Source of the DNA: Phyto melanocephala
Lineage: Eukaryota > Arthropoda > Insecta > Diptera > Rhinophoridae
Direction: 5' to 3'
Assembly: GCA_941918925.1 (NCBI GenBank)
Contig: OW799234.1
Span: 58,694,968 to 58,758,967 of the forward strand
Length of the DNA stretch: 64,000 nt
The notes below the pieces were generated by a model, which searched no databases, was not told where the DNA came from, and was given only the letters and a program-made list of their open reading frames with translations. Below are positions 36,961-49,189 of the stretch, piece by piece (positions within the stretch are counted from its first letter, which is position 1; every line of letters starts with the position of its first letter). Made by a program: the position numbers and the translations under genes.

Positions 36961-38456
36961 AAAGGAAACTAATAAACATACTGTAAGTAAAATACATAAA
37001 TACGTTTCACTGTACAATGTTAAAGGGCACTTGAACAATATCAACCAATTTATAGCATTCACTGTTATAAAATCCTGTGAATTTGTATTAGTTATAGGTT
37101 CGTGTACTCGTATGCGTATTCACTAAATCTATTTGTTTGTGTGTTTGCTTATGTAATCTATTTGGTCTAATAATGTTTGGGTACGTTTTTTTTTTCAACT
37201 ATTTATATTTTTTACCAATTGTATTCTTTTTTAAAAATATTTTTCTTTTCTACTGCATGATGCTGTAGGTTTATCTGTGTGAGTTTTAGGTAAAATATTG
37301 TCCACACAATATGGGGTTTTGCGCAAACCCTAGAGAAATTGTTGAATTACTACACTAACAGAACACAACAACAACAAAAACACAATATAATATCAAAACT
37401 ACACACACAAAATCTACAAAAAAGGTGAATAGATGTAAAATAAAATAGAAAAGAAAAAAGAAACTGAGTCCCCAGGAAAAAATATTCAACAAAAATATTG
37501 TTTAGCACGTTAGCTGTTTTTCTATGATTTTTTTTAGTTTTATTTTTTCTTATGTTGTCGAATTTGTGGCTGTTGTTGTTATTTTTATTGAGCGTTTTTT
37601 TTGTGTGATTTTTTTTTAATTCTTCTATCCAAATTCATTGCTGTTTGATGCAGACATTTTACTTTTGTGTATGTATATGTTTAGATAAAGGCTTTTAATA
37701 TTTATTTTGCATTATATATGCAGATGTTAACACACTTGTGCACATACATATCTCAAGTTCCTAAAAATGGTTGTTGTGCTCTCGCACGTTCCATTCTAAA
37801 TATTTATATATATTTTTTACTATAGCATTTAATTGTATAGCTAACACGGGTATAAAGTAACGATAGTAACTTTTGATGTTTATATGTATGTGTGTATCCA
37901 TTTGCATTGTTTAGATTTTATCCACGCTTGTTGTTACACAATTTATGTTTATTCATATACATGGGAAATCAAAACTATGCGGCTACTATCTTTCCAAAAT
38001 AACAACATATTATATTCCTTTTGAAACGCACACAAACATTAACTTACACAGTAAATAAAAAAGGATTATAAATAAAATATATGAAAGAAAGTATTTGTAT
38101 ACAGTTAGCTTAAATACTAGCAAAAACCGCATAAAGAATTCTAAAGAGGAGGTTAAGTTTTGGTTTTAAAAATGGCTAACAAAGAAAAAAAAATGAAAAA
38201 ACATCATGTGACAAATCCACACGTTTGCCTTTAGAGAGCAAAATAAAAATACCAGAAATATTTTCATTATAGTATAAATTTATTGTTTCTAGCAGATATT
38301 TATAGGTAAAATATTTTGTTATCTTGCATTCAGAGGATTTAAATCTTAACTGATTGTCTAAAGAAAAAATAAACTTAAATCAAGGGGTTTAAATTAATTT
38401 TACCAAAATTCTTCTTTATATGCATTTTAACTTTTATTTTCAATTTAAAAATATTA
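36961..38456. other. AT-rich DNA, no gene recognised
   Basis: Short (CAA)n-like runs near 37360-37380 and mixed T-rich tracts. Nothing else supported. Confidence 0.5.
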
Positions 38457-38689
38457 CTTAGTAACAGGGACCGAAAATAACAGTTATTTTTAAAATTTAA
38501 AATCAAAAAGTCAGGTAGATATAATTTGTCTTTTAGATATTAGAATACAGCATATTGATGCTGTTATGCTAAGGAATAATAAACTTAAAAGACTTAAATT
38601 TTTTAAACTTTTATCAAAAAGTCGCTTTATAATAATTTTTTTTTGACCAATATTATTTTGTAAATAAAAGTAAAAATTTGACTTTTATT

Positions 38690-40104
38690 TTTTATTTATT
38701 TATTTTATTGATTTATTAACAAAAATAATATTAGTTAATTCAGATAAACAATTTGTTAGCCTCAGCGTCTTATGACATTATTGAGGCGAGTTGGCGTAAA
38801 TATAATAAAATTATGTACAATCACAATAAATTTATATGTATAATAAATTAAATAACATATTTTAGTTATTAACTACTATTTTAAAAGTAATGTTTGTAAA
38901 TCAAATATACGTGTATATGTATATAATATATGAATAAAATTTAATATTACATTAAAAGCATTTCTAAAATATTTAATAAAAACGTTTTAAGATTGGAGTT
39001 AAATGTTGAAATTACATTAATATCTTTTAGACTTTGCGGTAAATTATTATATTCCACACAGCCTATATTCAATTCTTTGTTTAGTTGTTTCAAGTCTGCA
39101 TCTTGCGATTCTCAAATTTGAGCTGTTTCTGGTACTATTAGCTGTTTGATTACTCACGAAAGTTATTGTATTATGCCCAATGTTGTGTAACGATTTAAAA
39201 ACGAAAAGAAATAATTGCCTTTTATACATTCCTTTTATAGGTAAAATATTTTTGGCAAAATCTTGATAAAAATTTAGGGTGCCTAAGAGGTAGACAAAAA
39301 ACTGTTTTTAGCGCTTTATTTTGAGTTCTTTGTAGAGATTTAAGTTCCAAACAATTTTTATATGCATATACTGAAACCAAATAATTTAAGTGGCTTTGAA
39401 TTAAAGCTTCATAAAGAATCAGTTTTGTTTTCTCATTAAATTTGTATTCAAATTTATATAAAAGCCCTATTACGGGAGATATTTTAGATTTAATTTCCCA
39501 AATATGTAAATTCCAGGATAAATTGCTCTGCAAGGACATACCCAAATATTTTACTGTATAACTTTCAAAAATTTCCTTTCCATCAACGAAAATACTAAAT
39601 TTATCTGAGTTTTTATTTAAATGTGGTTAAAATCTGATAATCTTGGTTTTAGATGAATTCAGGATTAATTTTTTTTATCTTATATATTCCAAAATTAATG
39701 CAGCGTCTCTTTCCATGTACGTTTTTAATACAGTCTCAACTTTGTAAGGATAAAAGAGGGATATGTCATCAGCATACATAAAAACTTTCCCAGAGAGTCC
39801 AAGACTATTGATATCATTTATATAAATAATAAATAAAAGTGGGCCCAATACACTACCTTGCGGTACACCATGCTTAACCGTTCCAAGAAAACTCTTACTA
39901 TTATTTAATCCAACATATTGCTTTCGGTTTTTCAAGTAACTTTTAAACAGATTTAGGTCGCTGCCACCAACTCCATAGTATTGAAGCTTTTCAAACAATA
40001 TTTCATGATCCACTAGATCAAATGCTTTTGAGAGATCATACAAGATTCCAGCGACACCATTATATCCTTCATCCAAACCACGAGATATAAAATTTAGTTT
40101 ATGT
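38690..40104 (-). pseudogene. 5'-truncated CR1/Jockey-like LINE, reverse transcriptase fragment
   Basis: The minus-strand frame 39675-40076 encodes 133 residues of reverse transcriptase. It has GILYDLSKAFDLVDHEIL (first catalytic Asp region), HGVPQGSVLGPLLFIIYIND and the catalytic box MYADDISLFY. After stops and a shift, 39222-39545 continues with LSWNLHIWEIKSKISPVIGL and LIQSHLNYLVSVYA, and 39047-39229 with the C-terminal part. The 3' tail (left side) is an AATAA-type repeat. Both flanks are AAATAAAAGT(A/T)AAAATTTGAC. These may be a long target duplication or just the host hAT's own repeats. Endonuclease and ORF1 are absent. Confidence 0.75.
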
Positions 40105-40106
40105 CA

Positions 40107-40250
40107 AAAATAAAAGTTAAAATTTGACTTTTATTTTTTAAGTCAAAAATTAAAGTTAAAATTTGACTTTTATTTTTTAAGTCAAAAATTAAGGTTAAAA
40201 TTTGACTTTTATTTTTTAAGTCAAAAATTAAAGTTAAAATTTGACTTTTG
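40107..40250. repeat. 39-bp tandem repeat, about 3.7 units, in hAT subterminal DNA
   Basis: The unit contains AAGTCAAAAATTAAAGTTAA followed by AATTTGACTTTTATTTTTT. Each unit is internally near-palindromic (TTAAAATTTGACTTTT against AAAAGTCAAATTTTAA). A related module in inverse orientation is at 49220-49270. These look like amplified transposase-binding-type subterminal repeats. Confidence 0.8.
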
Positions 40251-40383
40251 TTCCCATTGAATTCAGATGTTAAAAAAGTTAAATAAAATTTGAATTACAT
40301 ATTAACACAGTTTTTATATTTAGAATTATAAGTACATGTTGTATTTGTATTAAAACAAAATGAAACAAAATTATAATAGTGTA

Positions 40384-42384
40384 CATATCGACGCCTCCAT
40401 TATATAACATTCTAAGTCGAAAACGTGAGTTTTGAGTTATGAGCTCTCAAAGTTTTCACGCGATATCTCATAAACTATATAAGATACGCCATTTGTTCTT
40501 TCACAGTTTTAAGTAGAATTTAAATTGAATTTTTATACTATTTTCTGAAATTACAAATTTTAATTGGGTCATAGCTAAAAATGATATAAAATGTTTTAGC
40601 ACGGTGAAAACATTGTCTGTTGGTCATCTAAGTGTACTTACCATGTTTTTAATAGGTCTGTTGTTTTTAAGTTAATCACCTAAGTATACATATAATCTTT
40701 TAGTTTGGACAAACATTTTAGAAAATTATATTTTCTTACATAGACGAATTTTTAGTTAAAATGTTATAGAAATAAAACTATTACTTTCTTTTTAAATTAA
40801 TTTTATTCGTAAAACAAAAAAGAAAAATAAATATGTATAATAATTCAGTTCAAACAAAAAGTAGTTATAACATAAATTCAAGGATACTTAAAAATAATTA
40901 GAAGAATAAAGATAACAGAAACGGTATTAGTTCAGTATAACATTAAATAAGAAGAAACTATATTGTATTATTAAGTCGTCATTATCTGACACGACTACAT
41001 ATTCTCTTCCATTAAAACCATTAAGTTGTCTGTAGAAATTTCGGTAAAATTTTAGAATTAAATTTTGATCACACAGATATAAAAGATCTTTGCGTTTTTC
41101 TTCCGTTATAGGAAATCCGGATATGCATGCTTTTGGTTTTTCTTCAATAACAATTTTATTTTCTTTTCTTCTCTTCTCTTCTCTTCCTAGTTTCATCAAT
41201 ATCTTTATTGCTTTGAAATTCTTATCAAATTCATATTTAGAAAATAATTTATAATTTTGTTCTTTATAAACTCTTATTTATCGGATTTTTGATAGACATA
41301 ATTTTTCATTTTGTATATTTTTTGTCCAATTTGTTACAGAAGCAATTTGCTTGAAATACAAAAAATCATCATGGTCCATTTCAGTTACATTGTATCATGG
41401 CGGTGTTTTCTTAGCATTTCTTATCACGGAGTACCATTCTATCGGCGTGTATACTCTTTTATTTTTCTTGCACTTCTCTATAAGTGCATGAACACCATCG
41501 CCTTCATTTTGACTATGACCCTTTTCTAAAAATTTGTGACTAATGTCGATTTGTAGTTTTCGCGCAATCCATACATACATAGAAAAAACAATTTTATTTT
41601 TGTTTTGACCTCCACAATTGTCAGATCATAAATTAAACTTAGTTATGCCGAATTCTTTATGTTTTGTTGGTATAAATTAAAATAAACATGTGGCTACTTC
41701 TATCGCACCTTTCTTTGCAATTGTTTCATCCCATACAAAACAAGATGCTATATTGGAACTAATCTCGAAAATTGTGAAATTATAAGCATGTAATTTCCTT
41801 TTGTAGTAAAAAGTGCAGTTATATGACATTAAACTTATACTTTTTGATTCACCTTTTCCTAATAAAAAACTTATTAATTATTTTAGATAATATGGAAATG
41901 TAATAAATGATACCTTTGTGCTAAATTTATCATTTTTCTTGCACGCGAAATCATTTTATATCCAAACTAAAACATCTTATGTACACTTACACGCACAAAA
42001 TTCCTTTTTTAATTCGGGAAAAAACCTTTTAACTACACTTAAAGACACTAAAAAAAGCACACTGGACATACCAAATACACATAGAAAACACAACGTTTAG
42101 AAATGTCTCTTCCATAACATACTAAGTCAACTTAGTTTTCAAGTCAATTTAGAATTGTCCAAGCAAAAGTATTCTAAGTGTACTTACTACATTTTAGAAT
42201 GGAAAATTTTTACGACTATGTGTGTAGTCTAAGTATATTTATGCCTATAACTTTGGAACGGATCGGCCCATCTTAACCAAATTTGGACAGTATTTAAATT
42301 AGAGAACGTAGGATTCAAAAATTTAAAAACATTAAAAACTTTCTAAGTACATTTAGAACGTTATAGAATGAAGGCGTCGATATG
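40384..42384 (-). mobile_element. 2-kb TIR DNA transposon nested in the hAT shell
   Basis: Left terminus CATATCGACGCCTCCATT and right terminus GAATGAAGGCGTCGATATG form about 30 bp of imperfect inverted repeat. TA lies outside both ends, so a TA target duplication is plausible. Internally TCTAAGTGTACTTAC recurs near 40640 and 42174. It carries the coding relic at 40927-41640 on the minus strand. Confidence 0.65.
40927..41640 (-). pseudogene. C-terminal part of a DNCGGQNKNK-type transposon protein
   Basis: On the minus strand from about 41626: SDNCGGQNKNKIVFSMYVWI, then HKFLEKGHSQNEGDGVHALI and YTPIEWYSVIRNAKK. After stops and a shift, the 90-codon frame 40927-41199 continues with GREEKRRKE, EEKRKDLLYLCDQNLI and KFYRNFYRQL. 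I recognise this as the C-terminal part of an uncharacterised protein family that is repeated in many arthropod genomes. The D-x(5)-N-K-N and H-x(4)-E-K-G-H-x-Q-N-E blocks are likely catalytic-core motifs, but I cannot name the superfamily. A stop lies just upstream of SDNCGG, and the N-terminal half is missing. Confidence 0.6.
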
Positions 42385-42754
42385 TATACAAAAACGTTTA
42401 TTAGCTAGAAAGTTAAGGAGTTAGTGTCATCAGTGTTGTTATTTTTGACCGAAAAAATTTTAACTTTTATTTTTGACCGAAAAAATTTTAACTTTTATTT
42501 TTGACCGTAACTGTTACGGTCCCTGCTTAGGAATTTCACTTCTAAATTAAAAAGTCTATAATATGAAGCTACTTAGAAAAAATTAGCTGCTTTTATGAAT
42601 ACTTTTTTTCAGAAACATTTAATTGCTTAATTTAAAGCCAACAACTATAAGATTGTGTAAATACAACAACCACTTTTACATCTTTATTGCTAATAGTCAA
42701 GACAAAAAAAATTACCATCATTCATATTGTTATTTTTTAAATTTACCGTAATTT

Positions 42755-44110
42755 TTTATGCAAATGGCAACTCAACAAATTTTCAGCTGTCACATAAACT
42801 TATTACGTTTATTAAAAACGGAAAGACTCTATGAAAGAGCAACGTGTTATAATTATGAAAGCTCATTACAAAAAATTAAAAAGTTATGCTCTGGCTGCTT
42901 GCAAATTTTGAAAAAATATCAACCTATAAAGTGCACATAGTGCGTCAATTATTCAAAGACAGATCAAAGAAATTTGATGAAACTTCGTCGGTTGTGGATA
43001 ATAAAATTGTAAAAATGTGCGTCAATTTACAAGTCGATCTCACCAAAGCAATGCTACTGTAAACAAGAGTATTGCCAAAAACCCCAAAACATTAATTCGG
43101 CATCGTTTTGAAAAAGTTTTGATTCCACAAAATACTACGAGGTGAATTTTAACAAAACAGCTTTATCTTCAAGCGTACAAAATTAGCAGTAAAAGCCGGC
43201 TATTCGTTTTGTGTAGCAAAGTGAAACCAGTGTCAATTTTCCGAATATCTTTGCTCAATCAAATTTCCATTTGAATGGCTTCTTGAATATACAAAATTTT
43301 TTAACTTGTGACTAAGCAAATCCTCATGCAGTTCATACCCAGCAAAAAATTATTTTGTACCGGTAAGCAGTAAAAAAAATCATGCCTTCTTATAGCGCAA
43401 AATTAGAGCGCATTCGAGGGTGTTTTAAATGGAAGTCAGAAATTTCTATTAAATATATTTTATTTTTTATAAAATAACTTACTGCAACTTCTCTCGCTTA
43501 CGAGGATGCAGGAAGAACTACCTCTCTTTACTGTAGTTCTTAAAAAATTTATTGCAAACACATAAAAGAGACATGATATTACTGCATTAACCATGTGTGA
43601 AAATAGCAAATAATTAGAGCATCAAAGAGCCCTACCAAGTGGGACATCTCATATAAAAATCATGCCTTCCTGAAGCAGGTTGGGAAAGGAGAGTACATTT
43701 GTCTCTCCCTTACAAACCTGCTTCCGGGTATGCAGAAATTTTTGCTGGGTAGTAAAAAAATGCACACACAAAGACCCAATGCCTGGTATAAATTTTACTG
43801 GGGCCTCACGGTTTTTTTTTTTTTTTCAAATCAGGCCGAAATTACAGTGACTGTGAATAACGTTCGAAACTTGAACATGATAAAGAAGGCCTAGCCTGAA
43901 AAGCGTCTATCATAGCAAAGATTCCTAGAACCAACTATCTAATGAATTTTAATATTAGTTGGCCAGCTAGATAATGAAATTAAACACTTTACGTATTTTT
44001 TCTTTGGCTTTGTGAAAGCTAGATATTATAAGAATAAAGTGGACAAAAACTGAGATCGAGAAGCATCGATTCACCATTAGAAACAGTCAATTCTAAGTGA
44101 AAAAGTCTCG
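42755..44110 (+). pseudogene. Ancient DD41D-type mariner transposase relic, copy 1
   Basis: On the plus strand the frames contain, in order: ATQQIFSCHI; ASIIQRQIKE; SRSHQSNATVNKSIAKNPKT; RILTKQLYLQAYKI (second helix-turn-helix); NFHLNGFLNIQN (after the first catalytic Asp position, around 43270); then, beyond the MITE, MHTQRPNAWYKFYWG; and around 43970 WPAR followed by FLWLCES, matching the WPPRSCDLTPLDYFLWG region with the third Asp lost. Many frameshifts and stops. The MITE at 43338-43749 interrupts it at TA. The 60-codon ORF at 42758-42940 lies in its N-terminal part and is probably only partly in the original frame. Confidence 0.6.
43338..43749. mobile_element. MITE, 412 bp, TA target duplication, with internal hairpin
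   Basis: The ends CCCAGCAAAAAATT and AATTTTTGCTGGG are flanked by TA on both sides (43336-43337 and 43750-43751). At 43661-43732 a strong hairpin forms: CTGAAGCAGG and AAAGGAGAG pair with CTCTCCCTT and CCTGCTTCCGG. The same insertion sits at the same base in copy 2 (50129-50550), so it predates the duplication. Confidence 0.85.
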
Positions 44111-45266
44111 AAATATCGCAAAAAATACTTGTTTTTATTTAAACCCTGTCCAATGCATCAAATATGATGAACAGACGTTATGATTGATACGCGTGCACAT
44201 CATATATGATACACAATTTGTCTTATTACTTTCAACAAAGTTTTGTATGAATTGATGAAAAATAAGATGATCGAAGGCTCTGAGCGTATAAATAATATTT
44301 CTTTTTTAATAACAATTTAACGTTTGTATAAAAACAATCTGCAAGCTTCCAGGATACAAAATAATTGTTTTACAATTTAACTAACTTTATTCATGTTCGA
44401 AAAAAAAATTTAATATATAAAATTTAAAAAAAAATGTAATAAAAATAATTTCGTCTTTCATAAAATATAATTATAAAAAAAAAAATAGAAAATATAATTT
44501 TTATGAATTTCATGAACAAAATGTTTTTCAGCATTTAATGCACTGTGTACAACTTGTTAAGACTTTACGGTAGGAGTACTTTTAAAGTGGCCTTGAAAAA
44601 CATTTTTGTAAAACCTAGGACATCTTTAACTCACAAGTATCTCATACTGATGTTCGCCAATAAATGGATATTCTTGTGATTCCTTCAAATTGTCGTTCTA
44701 TTCTTGCTGCACATTTTAATGATGAGGCGATCTAGGCAATTCCACAAACAATTTCCTTTCATCCTCAGATTCACTATCGAATCCTCAAAAGCATTTGCCA
44801 TCACCGCCAGCAAAAACAATAAATTTTAACTCTTATCATTTATACAAAAAGCATTTTCATGAACTAAATTACAATTTTTGGTTTTTCGACCGTAAGATCT
44901 TATGATCTTATGTGTATTATTACACGCACTAATTTTATTCTTTCTAACAATTTTTAACAAAAAAGGAGTAAAGAATAATTAACGTGAAATGAATCATGTA
45001 TGATGCACAGAACGTTTGTATTATTTTTACAATTTGGTTACTTTGAACGCATGCCAATAAAAAATCTTTGTTTTTGTGTGGGGACAATCAAAGGGTTTGA
45101 ATAAAATATGTATCTTTCTGAGACATCCTTTATTAACAAAACATATTGTTAAATGTAAGAATTTTGTTAATTTTGTTAAACAATATAAAATTTGTGAATT
45201 TTGGTTTATTAAAAAAAAAAAAATATTTAATTAATTTCAAGCAGATATAAATAAACAAGTATTATA
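44111..45266. other. Duplicated AT-rich spacer
   Basis: Corresponds to about 50900-52051 in copy 2. On the minus strand FDSESEDERKLFVELP at about 44770 is readable, but no longer frame or domain is recognised. Confidence 0.4.
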
Positions 45267-45778
45267 AAGGGAGGTTAAATTTTAAGGGCCGATGTTGAAT
45301 GTAAACCACACCTTAACGTGAAATTTTTTTTCTGTATTTCATTTGACATTTTTGAATTTCAGACTACCTCAATTTGAATCATGGAAAGATACACAACCAA
45401 GCAACGCGTTAAAGTTATTTAGGCTTATTATGAAAATGGGAGTTCAAATAAAAATGCATTTCGTGCTTTTCATAATGTTTTTGGTAAATATAATCGTTAA
45501 AGTTCGTCCACAGTCGAGAGAATTGTGAACAAGTATTTAAATTTCAGCAAAGTAGGTCTGTAGGAAATGTAAAAACATCTGTTAATGACTTTTTAGTTCG
45601 TTGAATGGGAAACATTGCTATTTTTCGGGATAGTGTTGCAAAAGAGCAGTCAACCTTGACTCATCATCGTACCCAACAATTGAACATCAATATTGTCATT
45701 GCAAATTTTTACAATCGGATGTAGGTGTGCAGATATTTTGTTACAATCAATACCGGCCCATTAAGTTTAATCACCCTT
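45267..45778 (+). mobile_element. DD41D mariner deletion derivative, 512 bp, copy 1
   Basis: The termini AAGGGAGGTTAAATTTTAAG and CATTAAGTTTAATCACCCTT are imperfect inverted repeats, with TA outside both ends. From the ATG at 45381 the frame reads MERYTTKQRVKVI, then a TAG stop, then AYYENGSSNKNAFRAFHNVF; later frames give SSTVERIVNKY and HHRTQQLNI. This is the N-terminal helix-turn-helix part of the transposase, with the whole catalytic domain deleted. Copy 2 has CAG where this copy has TAG. Confidence 0.8.
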
Positions 45779-47590
45779 TATTAAATTACGAGTATATTTA
45801 ACCAAATCTTTTACTAAATTATGTGACCTGCAGTAAAGTTAATAAAATTTATGTTTATATACTTTTGATGTCACAATTGGATTTCAAACTTCGAAGCAAA
45901 ATTTTCTAAATTTAAATAAATTTTTTAACAACACGATGTTACTTAAATATTTAAACAGATGTTCATAATCGAATACTAACAATTGCCAAATTAGCCCCAC
46001 ACATATCCAATAATTTTAGTTTAAATTATTTTTTGTTAAAAGATTCATTTTTAAAGTGTAAATTATGTATTTGGCATATTTTTTATTTACTTATACTTTC
46101 TTCGATAGCAAACAAATACCAATAAAACCCACACGGACGTGTTTGGATTATAGTTTTTTTTTTGGTTTATGTTATTGTTGAAGTATGAGAATGTGTGAAA
46201 AATATTTATATTGCAAGATTTAGGAAAAAAATAAATAATCCATAATAAAAATATGTTTTGCCACATGATTTGTGTTGTTATACTTGAGAACTGTTGAAAA
46301 CTTAAGTAAGAATTATTAGAAACTATAAACATTTTTTTGGACAAGCATTAACGACAACAGTCAGAAAACTCACACAAACCAACTGCAAAGTCAATGGCTT
46401 TTACCAGAACATTAAATAGAAAAAAATTTTACAAACTCGAAGAATTTTTAAAGAGAACTTTTTAAACACTTGCTTTGCTTGTTTGGAGAAATTTTCTTTT
46501 CAATAGATATTAAAGAAAAAAATTCCTAGAGTTTACTTTTGCTTACATACCTATGAAACATTTTTGCATATAGATATTCTTATTTTAATATTTTGAAGCA
46601 ATTTTAGTTATATTTTTTTTAAATGTTGCTTAATTGTTCATACTATTTATTTTAAAATTATAATTTGCAAAAAATTCAAAATGATAGTTTAAATTTGTAA
46701 GGCATATGTATCAATTTACGAGATACTCATATACTCCTTTGTATTCACGTTAAATAAATCCAATCAATACTACCTATAATTAGTTCATAATCACAGTTTT
46801 GAGGTGCTCTACTTGAATACGGAGAGGTTTATCGTATTTGTCCTATATTAAAAAGAGAAAAAGATTAACATCTAAAGGGAAATACAAGCCAAATCTTTAG
46901 CTATAAGTATAAGATTCTTAGATCCCCACTACCATAGATAATTGCTGACCCTAAGCAAAGTTTAAAATTTTTCAAGACGCGTGCGTGTGAGCATCGAGAA
47001 ACTGTCACCTATATATATCTCAAGAATACTAGAACCAATTTCACTTATCATTTAGAGTCGAGCAGTGACAAATTAAATGTTTTCATCTAAGTTTGCTTCT
47101 CGTATTCCTAAAATGAAAGTATGTAAAGATTTTAATGTATTAATCGTAACAGTAAATAGGTCATTGTGTAAGTACCAGTTTAAGCGAGCAGTTTAAGCGA
47201 TTTTAAGAGACTTTTTTAAAATTTATTTAAAAAAAGTTGTCAATAATTCAAGGTTTTTTACAAAAAAAGTTGTATAATGCATACGGTGCCGTCAAGATAG
47301 CACTAACATAATATATTTATTTTAACCTTTAAATTGAATTGATTTTTACTTCACTTGTTCTGTAAATTATTTTATTTTTTTTTTAAGTTAATTTTTTTGT
47401 CGTCCGTTGAAGAAACAGCATTAAATAAACGTACAAACATAAAATGTTTATGTGTTTCTTTTATTTTCACACATCTTTGCAGTTCAGAAGTGGGACAGGG
47501 CTTTTGCGAGTGTATGCGAACAAATATTTTAAGGACAGAACAAAGCAACAAAAGTTAGGAAAATTTTTCGGAATTTTATATTTTTGGACA
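45779..47590. other. Duplicated AT-rich spacer, including a 195-bp segment unique to copy 1
   Basis: Parallels 52564-55950 without the insertions. Position 46610 is the empty site for the mariner at 53393, and 47146-47147 (A then T) is the empty site for the Helitron at 54851. Segment 47150-47345 is missing from copy 2. Confidence 0.6.
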
Positions 47591-47597
47591 ATAATTA

Positions 47598-47807
47598 ATG
47601 ACAATTTTTAAAGGCCGGTGCACAAAGGAAGTAGAAATGGCAGACGCGGTGTCAAACGTTCAAACTCAGGTTAATGAATTGAAGGCTATGATGCAACAAT
47701 TAATATTTGCAGTAGTGCAAAACACCAATTGTGAGAACCAAGCACCTAACGGAATACTGAACATAGCATATACTTTCGAAGACAACGCTTTGATGTTGGC
47801 TGTGTAA
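47598..47807 (+). pseudogene. Gag-like or coiled-coil ORF, deleted copy
   Basis: A 69-codon frame containing MADAVSNVQTQVNELKAMMQ and QQLIFAVVQNTN. It has the heptad-like character of an N-terminal coiled coil, such as those that begin some retrotransposon Gag proteins. Relative to 55954-56220 it has lost about 115 bp and ends in unrelated residues. No protease, reverse transcriptase or LTR was found nearby, so the Gag idea rests on general character only. Confidence 0.35.
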
Positions 47808-49179
47808 ATAAATTCCCCAACAAAGTAATGGGTAAAAAGTAGTAATGGACTCCAAAATTTAGTACTTCTGTCATGACAGTTTGGCACCTAAAATCATTAT
47901 TTTATCAAATTCGGAAAAAAGAGAAAATATCTAAAATCGGTAACTTTATATCTGTTAAACTCCTCTTTCACATTCGCATGTAAATGGGGTTAAACTTTTT
48001 GGAGCTTCAAAAAATTTCTTATATTAATCAACAGAACATAAATTGAAAATTATTATCGCCTTATAGGAAATGAACAATCATTTAGATGAATATTTCGAAA
48101 ACTTTCAAGGAAGATGTGTATAATTCTTAACTACAGGGACAATATGTTACTATTGATTCGACATGAAACCGAAAATGATATAAGCGACCCAAAAAGTACT
48201 ATTTTCTATATGTGTACTTCTGTGTTTGCCCCGTTTGCTAGAATCTATAACTATGAAATTATAAATTTTTGATTCGAGGTGAGACTGACAGTATATTCTC
48301 GACCAAAAAGGGACTCTTTCTCATTCTTTTTTTTATTACTTTTTGTATTATTGCCTAATAAAACATGAAAATTATTTAAATGAAATTTTTGGAAACTTTT
48401 AGGCGGACAAAATGGATACCAAAATAGGGGAAATACGGAAAAGTATATAAATCAACATAATAACAAAATAACAAAATAATTCTTAATTATAAGTGAGATA
48501 AGATATAATAAGTGAATAATAAGTACAAATGGGAAGCTTGTATTTGCAAAAAAAAAAAATCGCATTAGATAGGCTGTTAAGGCCTACCACCAATTGAGAA
48601 CAATCTATGATAAAAATTTGGGGTTTATTTTAATAACTCGTATCAGAGTAATTAAAGTTGAGGTTAAAGGGAGATAAATACAAAAAGGGATTTAAGTATT
48701 CATTTGTGTAGATTTGTAAAAAAATTAAATGTAAATTTAATTTAAGCGTTAAGAGATTGAAAACTCAAAGGCAAGAAAATTATGTGTTACTAATGAAAAT
48801 GTTTTGGGCCATCCAAACGTTACTTTTCCGCATTTATATGGTAACTTTGTACTTTTATTTTTAAATTATAAAATACTGATCTCACTTTTTTTGAACTTTT
48901 TGTATTGTCTACTTTGTAAATATCTGGAGTTTTAAAATTAGTGACTTGATCCAAGTCGAAATTGAAAAAATGTGTGCAACCAAAAGGGTAAATTTTTTGG
49001 GTTTATGAGATTCGTGACAATTAATTCGAGGTGAAACGGAAAATATTATGGTCGAACGATAATGTTGTTTTTTGCATTTTGATGGTACTTTTAGTATTTT
49101 CTACGGTTGTTAAAGAATAATTTTAAAACAAGGCACTTTTGATTAAGGTTGATATTGAAAGTAGTGGTTGACAAAAAAA
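47808..49179. other. Duplicated AT-rich spacer, end of copy 1
   Basis: Corresponds to 56277-56531 plus 62326-63158. The point near 48053-48058 (AAAATTATTATCGCC) is the empty site for the TIR element at 56532. Segment 48655-48955 is absent from copy 2. No coding sequence. Confidence 0.6.
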
Positions 49180-49189
49180 GTAAAAGTAA

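Larger units (their letters stand above)
38465..42525. mobile_element. hAT-like element shell with two nested insertions
   Basis: The left end is CAGGGACCG and the right end CGGTCCCTG. The flanks are CTTAGTAA (38457-38464) and CTTAGGAA (42526-42533), an 8-bp duplication with one mismatch. The subterminal DNA consists of repeated TTTTGACCGAAAAAATTTTA (right) and AAGTCAAAAATTAAAGTTAA (left-centre) modules. Without the LINE (38690-40104) and the 2-kb TIR element (40384-42384), about 640 bp of hAT remains and it encodes nothing. A second right end of the same family, with the same flank CTTAGGAA, stands at the start of duplication copy 2. Confidence 0.8.
42440..49179 (+). repeat. Segmental tandem duplication, copy 1 (about 6.7 kb)
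   Basis: This is collinear with 49250-63158 in direct orientation once the later insertions in copy 2 are removed. It starts inside the hAT subterminal repeats and ends at GTGGTTGACAAAAAA. Identity looks above 90 percent by eye. Relative to copy 2 it keeps 47150-47345 and 48655-48955 and lacks about 115 bp of the gag-like ORF. It contains the mariner relic with MITE, the 512-bp mariner derivative and the gag-like ORF. Confidence 0.9.

Noticed and set aside
42758..42940. Conserved 60-codon ORF in both duplicated copies as a small host gene
   Set aside because: It overlaps the N-terminal part of a decayed mariner gene, and all three base differences between copies change the protein, so there is no sign of selection.
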